From NCBI GenBank assembly GCA_007124105.1, contig SLFT01000139.1, positions 1 through 15,771 on the forward strand: DNA of 15,771 nucleotides, in the 5' to 3' direction. The position numbers and the translations under genes are program-made. Source of the stretch: Candidatus Hydrogenedentota bacterium. Lineage in GTDB: Bacteria > Hydrogenedentota > Hydrogenedentia > Hydrogenedentales > CAITNO01. Shown one piece after another: positions 7,788 through 14,075 of the stretch. The notes under the pieces were generated by a model, which did no database searches, was not told where the DNA came from, and saw only the letters and a program-made list of their open reading frames with translations. Every line of letters starts with the position of its first letter. Position 1 is the stretch's first letter.

Positions 7788-7868
7788 GTATCCGTGTAAA
7801 TCCGTGTTCATCCATGGTCAAAAAAGTAAAAACACATGCCGCGGATGAACACATAAAGACACAGATAA
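7788..7868. repeat. Imperfect inverted repeat of the 'ATCCGTGTTCATCC' kind
   Basis: The left arm 7788-7817 and the right arm 7839-7868, read as its reverse complement, agree at 21 of 30 positions, including an unbroken 10-base match GTGTTCATCC, and enclose a 21-base A-rich loop. Each arm also has internal near-repeats (ATCCGTGT twice in the left arm). It sits between two convergent genes. From memory, GTGTTCATCC-type intergenic sequence is common in uncultured bacterial genomes and gives spurious short proteins; I could not verify this here. A transcript in either direction could form a long hairpin. Confidence 0.7.
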
Positions 7869-7904
7869 ACAATGAGTAGATTTGGCAAAGTGAGTTCGTT
7901 TCTG

Positions 7905-9521
7905 TTATATCTGCGGCGCCGTGTCCAGGCTTTCGTGCATTCTGCGAAGCATTTCCAGTGTGACCCGGTGTATTGTGGGGGCGATTTCGGGGTTGTTGGT
8001 ATAGATTTCACCGTAGGGCCTGCTGTTGCGTCCGTAGGTATAGGGCGGCTTGACGTCCCACTGTGATTTGGGAACGATGTAGCCTATTTCGTCATTGCCC
8101 AGGTTGAAGTTCATCTTGACGCTGCCCCGCATGACCTCGACGAAGGGCGGCACTTCCACAGGATCAATAACAAAATCTGCGCCCTCGGGGTTTTCGATGC
8201 CGCCGAAAACGATTTCCGGGAATATTTCGCCGGGCGTGGTGACGATTTCTATGTCGCCGATGCGCAACGCATTGATTTCTGTTTTAGCCTTGCCATTATA
8301 TACGCCCGGATGGACTACGCCAAGGTACAGGACCGCCTTGAATGGCCAGCCCATGGCGGCGTAAATGGTCTTTGCCGAAACGGCAATCCGCTGGTCAGCC
8401 ATAGGACGCGCCTCTGCGCTTCTCAGCGCCTCTGCCGCGAGGATGGCCAGATTCTCGCCCAGCGCCTGCGCTTTATGCACATCATTCGCGCTCGAGGCGA
8501 CCCCGTGCCTGTTGGTGATTTCAATATGCAGCGGGTTCATCAGCCCGCCGATGGGGCCAGTGAAAAACACGCACTTGCCCCCGAAACCGTCAAACCCGCC
8601 TGCCCCTTGCAATCCCGACTCCATGGCCTGACGAAAGTAGTGGGGAAAATCGGAACTGACATAGGGGTTGCTGCCGCCCATGGCCTCGGGGTGCATGCCC
8701 CATGAAGCCAGTACGGCGATGGTTTCTTCCGTACCCTTCTTCTTGAACCACGCCAGCGGCAGCGTGTGGTCCATTACCTGTGGGTCACGGGAATCGCGGA
8801 TAAAATTTTCTTCCGGCACATAACCGGTGGTGATGATGGCGTCGGCAGGCGTCAGATTCGCCACCGCCTCGAGCACCGCGTCACAAGTCTCTTCCTGAAT
8901 CATGCGCACATAGTCTTCATCAAAGCGGGAGCCCCAGAGGAACCAGTAACTCCAGATGCCCATGGTGTCCGGCGCCTGGTGCGAATGGGTGGCGGCAAAG
9001 GCGACATGGTCAATGTCCGGGTTCCTTTCCTGGATCATTTTTCGGATAGTGATATAGCGATCGTACGTGATGCCGATGCTGTCAATACTGACGATGGCAA
9101 GGGTGACGCCGTTGTTACGAAAGGCCATGGCCCGGGACCAAAGTGGATCGTTTACGCCCTTGGCGGCGCGATCAATGCCAAAGCCCGCAATCCACACCAG
9201 ATCAAAATCGCCCGAGCCCGTGCGGTCCTCCCAGGTATCAATCTTCGGATCGAAGCGGTTGTTGTTGTCAACGTCCACCCAGGTGTCTTTCTTGTCCATG
9301 TCGGGCGTTATGTCGCGCACTGCCACCCCCACCTGCAAGTCGTTCACGGTATCCCATGCGCCCGGCGCGGGCAATACATAATCTATCTCGTAGCTCCGAT
9401 GGGGCCCATACATTTTATAGCGCACATAGCCGAAGGCTGTTGCGAACAGAACAAGAAACAGGCACAGGAACCCGCCAAGAATACGAGTGATGATTTTGTG
9501 TCGCGAGAAGAATGACAACAT
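7905..9521 (-). CDS. Neutral/alkaline ceramidase-like hydrolase, membrane anchored
   Basis: The 538-residue product has a positively charged start and one hydrophobic helix at about 12-32, so it is anchored with its catalytic part outside the cytoplasm. The body matches the neutral/alkaline non-lysosomal ceramidase N-terminal family: VGVAVRDITPD (64-74), THSHQAPDTMG (178-188), SWGMHPEAMG (273-282), TTPGEIFPE (428-436) and GNDEIGYIVP (475-484). By comparison with Pseudomonas ceramidase, His179/His181, His277, Glu432 and Tyr481 are the likely zinc ligands. The region that should hold the nucleophilic serine (GDxSPN) reads TGPIGGLMNP (321-330) and appears to lack it, so ceramide may not be the substrate. 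Residues 82-91, DVDNNNRFDP, look like a calcium loop, part of an insertion absent from the minimal enzyme. AAAGGA (9532-9537) lies 10 bases before the start. The zinc-hydrolase family is reliable, the substrate is not. Confidence 0.85.
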   Translation of the reverse strand: MLSFFSRHKIITRILGGFLCLFLVLFATAFGYVRYKMYGPHRSYEIDYVLPAPGAWDTVNDLQVGVAVRDITPDMDKKDTWVDVDNNNRFDPKIDTWEDRTGSGDFDLVWIAGFGIDRAAKGVNDPLWSRAMAFRNNGVTLAIVSIDSIGITYDRYITIRKMIQERNPDIDHVAFAATHSHQAPDTMGIWSYWFLWGSRFDEDYVRMIQEETCDAVLEAVANLTPADAIITTGYVPEENFIRDSRDPQVMDHTLPLAWFKKKGTEETIAVLASWGMHPEAMGGSNPYVSSDFPHYFRQAMESGLQGAGGFDGFGGKCVFFTGPIGGLMNPLHIEITNRHGVASSANDVHKAQALGENLAILAAEALRSAEARPMADQRIAVSAKTIYAAMGWPFKAVLYLGVVHPGVYNGKAKTEINALRIGDIEIVTTPGEIFPEIVFGGIENPEGADFVIDPVEVPPFVEVMRGSVKMNFNLGNDEIGYIVPKSQWDVKPPYTYGRNSRPYGEIYTNNPEIAPTIHRVTLEMLRRMHESLDTAPQI

Positions 9522-9750
9522 GTTCAGGTTTTCCTTTTAAGGCTGAAAAAGTGACCGTGGAAAAAGATAAGGACAACAAACAATGCGGTGAGCCGTCGCG
9601 GTGTGTCGGAGGCGCCTGATTGCTGCGCATGGCCGTATCACCCGCCACCGCATATAGAATGGGAAAGATAGCGCCCAATAGAACAATTGGCGTACCCGAA
9701 AGCCTTCCGCTGCGGCAACAGGCGGGGTTTTGCCATCAATAGAACCATGG

Positions 9751-9777
9751 TTTACACTGATCCATTGACCCTATAAT
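9751..9777 (+). promoter_or_regulatory. Isolated sigma-70-like promoter pointing right
   Basis: TTTACA (9751-9756) and a perfect TATAAT (9772-9777) are separated by 15 bases, slightly short of the preferred 17. No rightward gene follows; transcription would enter E2 and then run antisense to the arabinofuranosidase gene. It could drive a small RNA or be a chance match in AT-rich DNA. Confidence 0.28.
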
Positions 9778-9854
9778 CTGTCCTACAGTTTCAAAATTCG
9801 CTGATACATTCAAAAACAAGAAAACGGCGAATGAGCAGACGAGGGTGGCCGTGT

Positions 9855-9970
9855 CTTTATGGCGGTCATTACACATCCGGATTATAGTTGTCTGAAAAAA
9901 GCTTCGTTGGACTAACCAGGCGGCGCCGCCCCTGATAGACCTGATTGACGGGATTGACGGATGCCGCATC
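9855..9970 (+). repeat. Dispersed intergenic repeat element, copy E2
   Basis: The core 9907-9966 begins TTGGACTAA and ends GACGGATGCCG, matching E1 (365-432) in opposite orientation; E2 has one fewer 9-base unit. It contains a perfect 12-bp palindrome GGCGGCGCCGCC (9919-9930) not kept in E1. Weaker similarity to E1 reaches left to about 9855 (CACATCC and ATGGCGGTCATT blocks). Confidence 0.6.
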
Positions 9971-10013
9971 TACATGGCCGCGCATCTGTTGATTTCCACG
10001 GCGTTTAGTCCAA
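9895..10013 (-). terminator. Possible terminator of the arabinofuranosidase gene, formed by E2
   Basis: Read leftward just past the stop codon, TTGGACTAA (10013-10005) pairs perfectly with TTAGTCCAA (9915-9907). After CGAAGC comes a six-T run (9900-9895). The 89 bases between the arms include the GGCGGCGCCGCC palindrome, which can form its own hairpin next to the second arm. The large loop and the 6-base gap before the T run make this atypical. Confidence 0.35.
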
Positions 10014-10018
10014 TGGGG

Positions 10019-11578
10019 TCATCGTACCTTCAGTGCTACGATGCTTTTTGCCGGAACCATGACTTGGATGACGTTGTTATCAAGCGTTGCATCTGTGAAC
10101 TGTCGAGGGGCGACAGCGTCTGGCTGCTCGAACGTGTTATGCGCGTTCATTTCATCTGCCGTTAATATGCGTCCAGAAACTTCTGATGCGTCCATGCCCT
10201 GAATTGAGCAGTTTAACGCCGCCTCGTTTGTTGGATGCAGGTTGCAAAGGGTGATGGTTACCGTGCCGGCTTCACTTTTGGACGCTGACGCATTGAGCGA
10301 CGGCACTTTGTGTTCGTCGCGCTCATAAGGCGCGCACGCCAGGTCAATCGGCAATAACGTAGCGCCTTGATGCTCCTTGAACATCTCGAACACATGGTAC
10401 GTGGGCGTAAGAAACATGTCGGCGTCTCGGGTATGCGCCATGGCCTGGAGCACATTGACGGTCTGCGCGATGTTGGCCATCTTTACCCTGTCGCAGTGTT
10501 GATTGAAGATGTTAAGGAAGATTCCGGCGGACAACGCGTCGCGCAACGTATTCTGCTGCACCAGGAAACCGGGGTTGCTGCCGGGCGTGGGGTTCCACCA
10601 TGTGCCCCATTCGTCGAAGTACAGTCCCACCCGTTTTTCGGGATCGTGTTTGTCCATCACTTCAATTTGTTGGCGCAACACTTCAGCAACGTCGAGGCTC
10701 TTCTTCATGAGAGTGAACCACTCGCTCTCGTCAAATTCGGTGGCGCTTCCCTTTTCCCACCAGTGCGGACCGGTAAAGACATAGTAGTGCAGGCTGATTC
10801 CGTCCATGTGACGCTTTGCGCGTTCAAGCACCACATCCATCCAGCGGGTATCCCAATCGTTCGGCCCGCAGGCAATCTTGAGGATTGGGTTGTCGGAATA
10901 ACTGCGGACATAGGTCTGATACCGCTTGTAGAGGTCGGCGTAGTATTCCGGCGTCATGTGGCCGCCACAGGCCCAGTTCTCATTGCCGACGCCAAAGTAG
11001 CGAACACGCCAGGGCTTTTCACGTCCATTGGCCCGTCGCAGCATGGCCATCGCGCTGTCGCCGTCAAAGGTCATGTACTCCACCCAATCCTGCATGTCTC
11101 GGATGGAACCTGACCCGACATTGCCCGCTATGTAGGCCTCGGTATCGAGCAGCTCGCACAAGTCGAGGAATTCATGGGTGCCAAAAGAGTTGTCCTCGGT
11201 TACCATGCCCCAGTGCGTATTGATCATGGCCGGGCGCTGTTCGCGCGGTCCGATACCGTCTTTCCAGTGGTACTCATCGGCAAAACATCCGCCTGGCCAA
11301 CGCAGTACGGGAATGCGCAACGCTTTGAGCGCCTCCACAATGTCCTTGCGATAGCCCCGGATATTCGGGATGTCCGAATCCTCGCCCACCCAGATGCCGT
11401 CATAGATACAACGCCCCAGATGCTCGGCGAAATGACCATAAATCTCAGGGGCAATGGTCCATTCACCTTTATCGGCGTGAACAACAAGCGTGTTGGCTGT
11501 ATCGGCATGGCCGCAGAAGCTCCAGACCAGACACACAGCGGTGAGCGCAACGAAAAATGGCGTTTTGCAGAAAGACAT
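10019..11578 (-). CDS. Secreted alpha-L-arabinofuranosidase, glycoside hydrolase family 51
   Basis: The enzyme should release terminal alpha-L-arabinofuranose from arabinan, arabinoxylan or arabinogalactan by a retaining mechanism. From the chosen start it has 519 residues, the usual family 51 length. Residues 1-25 (ending SFCGHA) form a signal peptide, so it works in the periplasm or outside, unlike the many cytoplasmic family members. Catalytic motifs are GVGNENW (197-203) with acid/base Glu200 and YFDEWG (320-325) with nucleophile Glu323. RWPGGCFADEY (93-103) and LHYY (263-266) also fit the (beta/alpha)8 barrel, and residues from about 430 form the usual C-terminal beta-sandwich. The start at 11578 is chosen because GGAGG (11587-11591) sits 8 bases before it and the signal peptide begins there; an in-frame ATG at 11614 adds twelve residues and puts GGAGG inside the gene. 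It is divergent from the debranching enzyme gene. Confidence 0.93.
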   Translation of the reverse strand: MSFCKTPFFVALTAVCLVWSFCGHADTANTLVVHADKGEWTIAPEIYGHFAEHLGRCIYDGIWVGEDSDIPNIRGYRKDIVEALKALRIPVLRWPGGCFADEYHWKDGIGPREQRPAMINTHWGMVTEDNSFGTHEFLDLCELLDTEAYIAGNVGSGSIRDMQDWVEYMTFDGDSAMAMLRRANGREKPWRVRYFGVGNENWACGGHMTPEYYADLYKRYQTYVRSYSDNPILKIACGPNDWDTRWMDVVLERAKRHMDGISLHYYVFTGPHWWEKGSATEFDESEWFTLMKKSLDVAEVLRQQIEVMDKHDPEKRVGLYFDEWGTWWNPTPGSNPGFLVQQNTLRDALSAGIFLNIFNQHCDRVKMANIAQTVNVLQAMAHTRDADMFLTPTYHVFEMFKEHQGATLLPIDLACAPYERDEHKVPSLNASASKSEAGTVTITLCNLHPTNEAALNCSIQGMDASEVSGRILTADEMNAHNTFEQPDAVAPRQFTDATLDNNVIQVMVPAKSIVALKVR

Positions 11579-11586
11579 GACAGCAT

Positions 11587-11591
11587 CCTCC
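11587..11591 (-). promoter_or_regulatory. Ribosome binding site that fixes the arabinofuranosidase start
   Basis: GGAGG on the minus strand, 8 bases before the ATG at 11578. It rules in favour of this start over the in-frame ATGs at 11593 and 11614. Confidence 0.75.
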
Positions 11592-11641
11592 ATAAAAATT
11601 TTGGCGTTCAACAATCAGAGACACGCAAGACCATTGCGTCT

Positions 11642-11672
11642 ATTATGACAAGGACGGCATATAGGTGATCAA
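11642..11672 (-). promoter_or_regulatory. Probable promoter of the arabinofuranosidase gene
   Basis: Read leftward: TTGATC (11672-11667), 19 bases, then TGTCATAAT, an extended -10 (CATAAT at 11647-11642 with TG one base upstream). The spacer is long, but an extended -10 relaxes that need. Transcription would start near 11635, leaving a leader of about 57 bases. Confidence 0.4.
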
Positions 11673-11742
11673 ACTTTCCTGATAAACACGCCATGAGTCT
11701 CTTCATGCTGCCAGACGCACGTTCCTCGTAGTGTCCGTTCAT

Positions 11743-11771
11743 TTGTGTTTTGGGTTCGACGCCTGTAAAAT
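11743..11771 (+). promoter_or_regulatory. Probable promoter of the debranching enzyme gene
   Basis: TTGTGT (11743-11748), a 17-base spacer and TAAAAT (11766-11771, 5 of 6 consensus). Transcription would start near 11778 and leave a leader of about 155 bases. It is the best rightward candidate in the 355-bp divergent gap, which otherwise shows no repeat, small gene or clear operator. Confidence 0.4.
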
Positions 11772-11933
11772 GTAGCGTACGCCAGAGACCTCTGATTTCC
11801 CGAGCGCGTTGAGTGACGTGATAGCGTTTTGTGAACGAATACGGGGACAAGGCGGATAAGAAAGAGTATGACGCCCTCGGGTGCTCTCAGGACACCCGAG
11901 ATGGCAAACACTAACGCTTCAGGACATTGTAGT

Positions 11934-13994
11934 ATGGCGCCTATTGATGCATCAAAATTAGAAGTGACGGCAGGCCGGCCGTATCCCATGGGGCCGGTGG
12001 TGTACACGGAGGGCATTCGATTCACTATTTTCAGTCGCCACGCCACCCGCGTGTGGATAGCGTTGTTTGACAATATAGAAGACCAGGAACCGGCCTGGGA
12101 ATATGAATTTGATCCGAAACGTCATCGTACAGGCGACGTATGGTCTTTGTTTGTGCGCGGCGCGGCGGAGGGTTCCTATTTTCTCTATCGTATGGACGGG
12201 CCTCATGCGCCGCGCGAGGGCCATCGCTACAACCCGCGCATATACCTGCTCGATCCGTATGCCAAGGCGTTTGTGGGCGATATTCACAAGAGCACCATGA
12301 AATGCGTAGCGGTTCACGACAAGATGGACTGGAACGATGATGTGCGCCCCCATATCCCGTTGAAGGATCTGGTGATCTATGAGACGCATGTGCGCGGTTT
12401 TACCCGGCATCCTTCGTCGGGCGTTTCCTGTCCCGGCACGTATCGCGGTCTCATCGAAAAGATTCCGCACTTGAAAGAATTGGGCGTGAACGCGGTCGAA
12501 TTGTTGCCCATCCAGGAATTCGGCGAAACGCTGCTGGGACGTTGCAGCCTGAAGACAGGAAAACAATTAACCAACTACTGGGGCTACAGCAGTATCGGCT
12601 TTTTTGCGCCTACGGGGCGCTACGCCGTGAGCGCTACGCGGCTCGAACACCTGGACGAGTTCCGCGCCATGGTAAAGGCGCTGCACGAAGCGGGCATGGA
12701 AGTCATTCTCGATGTGGTGTTTAACCACACCTCTGAAGGCGACGAACGCGGCCCGACCCTGTCCTTTCGGGGCATAGACAACAGCGTGTACTACCTGCTT
12801 TCAAAGGGCGCATATCTCAACTATTCAGGTTGCGGCAACACGGTAAACTGCAATCATCCGCTGGTGCGTGATTTCATTCTGGATTGTCTGCGTTATTGGG
12901 TGGCCGTGATGCATATTGACGGATTCCGCTTCGATCTGGCGTCCATACTGGGGCGCGACCAACAAGGCAACATCATTGAAGAAGCGCCTTTGATTCAGCG
13001 TATTGCCCAAGACCCTGTGTTGCGCGATGTGAAACTGATAGCGGAGGCATGGGACGCCGGCGGCGCGTATCAGGTGGGCGGGTTCGGCGACGCGCGCTGG
13101 GCTGAATGGAACGGCAAGTATCGCGACGATGTGCGTCGGTTCTGGCGCGGCGATTCCGGGACGCGCGGCGCATTCGCCATGCGCTTGACCGGCAGCGCCG
13201 ACTTGTATATGCGCAGCGGCCGCAGCCCGGAGCACAGCATTAACTTTATTACGTGTCACGACGGATTTACGCTGCGCGACCTGGTGTCGTATAACAAGAA
13301 GCACAACGAGACGAACGGGGAAGGCAACCGCGACGGCGCGAACGAAAATTTCAGTTGGAACTGCGGCCACGAGGGCGACACGGGCGACCCCGAGATTAAC
13401 GCATTGCGGCGGCGACTCCAAAAAAGCCTGATTACCACCTTATACTTGTCGTTGGGCGTACCCATGATGCTGGGCGGCGACGAAATGAACCGTACGCAGC
13501 AAGGCAACAACAACGCCTACTGCCAGGATAATGACATATCCTGGTTCGACTGGCGTCTGCTCGAGGAAAATCGCGAACTGTTTTTGTTTTACCGGGATGT
13601 TATCGCGTTCCGCCAGGAGAACCCGGTGTTCCATCGCAACACGTTTTTTAACGGCGGCGACAGCCATGATACAGCCGATCTCACCTGGTTCGAACCATCA
13701 GGGGAAAAGGTGGACTGGCAAAAGGACGCGAGCGTCGTGGCCTGTCGGGTTCACCCCAAGGAAAACGACGACGTTGCCGTGTTTATGATGTTCAACGCTT
13801 CCCTTGACGCTGTCAGGTTTGAAGTGTCCGACGGCGCGTGGTATGTGCGTATTAACAGCGCGGCATTGCCGCCAGAAGATTACTTCGGCGCGGAGGAAGC
13901 CCCGCCCATGAAGGGCGACGTCTTCGAGGTCAGCGCGAAAAGCGTGGTGGTATTGACGTCGCCCGCAAGCATGGATGAATTATGGGTGCGTTAA
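11934..13994 (+). CDS. glgX: Glycogen debranching enzyme, GlgX/isoamylase type (GH13)
   Basis: The enzyme cleaves alpha-1,6 branch links in glycogen or limit dextrin in the cytoplasm. The product is 686 residues from the chosen start. An N-terminal CBM48-like domain opens with GRPYPMG and FTIFSRHATRVWIALFD, the standard GlgX/TreX beginning. The four GH13 signatures are all present: DVVFNHT (260-266), GFRFDLA with nucleophile Asp334, AEAWDAGG with acid/base Glu371, and TCHDG with transition-state Asp443. NRDGANENFSWNCGHEG is also typical of the GlgX group. Three in-frame starts exist: 11868, 11901 and 11934. 11901 and 11934 each have AGGA 8-9 bases upstream; 11934 is preferred because E. coli GlgX has only a few residues before this motif. 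The gene converges on argS 81 bases away, and no terminator is evident between them. Confidence 0.94.
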   Translation: MAPIDASKLEVTAGRPYPMGPVVYTEGIRFTIFSRHATRVWIALFDNIEDQEPAWEYEFDPKRHRTGDVWSLFVRGAAEGSYFLYRMDGPHAPREGHRYNPRIYLLDPYAKAFVGDIHKSTMKCVAVHDKMDWNDDVRPHIPLKDLVIYETHVRGFTRHPSSGVSCPGTYRGLIEKIPHLKELGVNAVELLPIQEFGETLLGRCSLKTGKQLTNYWGYSSIGFFAPTGRYAVSATRLEHLDEFRAMVKALHEAGMEVILDVVFNHTSEGDERGPTLSFRGIDNSVYYLLSKGAYLNYSGCGNTVNCNHPLVRDFILDCLRYWVAVMHIDGFRFDLASILGRDQQGNIIEEAPLIQRIAQDPVLRDVKLIAEAWDAGGAYQVGGFGDARWAEWNGKYRDDVRRFWRGDSGTRGAFAMRLTGSADLYMRSGRSPEHSINFITCHDGFTLRDLVSYNKKHNETNGEGNRDGANENFSWNCGHEGDTGDPEINALRRRLQKSLITTLYLSLGVPMMLGGDEMNRTQQGNNNAYCQDNDISWFDWRLLEENRELFLFYRDVIAFRQENPVFHRNTFFNGGDSHDTADLTWFEPSGEKVDWQKDASVVACRVHPKENDDVAVFMMFNASLDAVRFEVSDGAWYVRINSAALPPEDYFGAEEAPPMKGDVFEVSAKSVVVLTSPASMDELWVR

Positions 13995-14075
13995 CGGCTG
14001 GTCCGCGCTGACAAGGAACGGCGGGGGGCATACGGTTTTTGTCGGACAGATACCGGGTTCTATGTCGTTGTCGCC
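13995..14075. other. Convergent gap between glgX and argS
   Basis: These 81 bases contain a G6 run and a T5 run, but I find no stem of useful length beside a T tract. Nothing else is visible. Confidence 0.4.

Larger units (their letters stand above)
9522..10018. other. 497-bp intergenic gap between two leftward genes
   Basis: The gap holds the ribosome binding site of the ceramidase-like gene (9532-9537), an isolated rightward promoter-like site (9751-9777), an AT-rich stretch, and repeat copy E2 with flanking inverted repeats. No convincing coding sequence is seen. A leftward frame starting with TTG near 9678 and running into the hydrolase gene looks spurious. No good leftward promoter is obvious, though TTGGGC-16 bases-TATATG around 9650-9677 is a weak candidate. 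Confidence 0.5.

Noticed and set aside
9736..9969. Small minus-strand frame starting with SIPSIRSIRGG-like sequence in the gap
   Set aside because: The frame comes from the E2 repeat; E1 gives a similar SIWSIRSIGGG string. There is no ribosome binding site.
11608..11850. 80-codon minus-strand frame upstream of the arabinofuranosidase
   Set aside because: It overlaps the promoter region, has no ribosome binding site or recognisable motif, and would run into the arabinofuranosidase leader.
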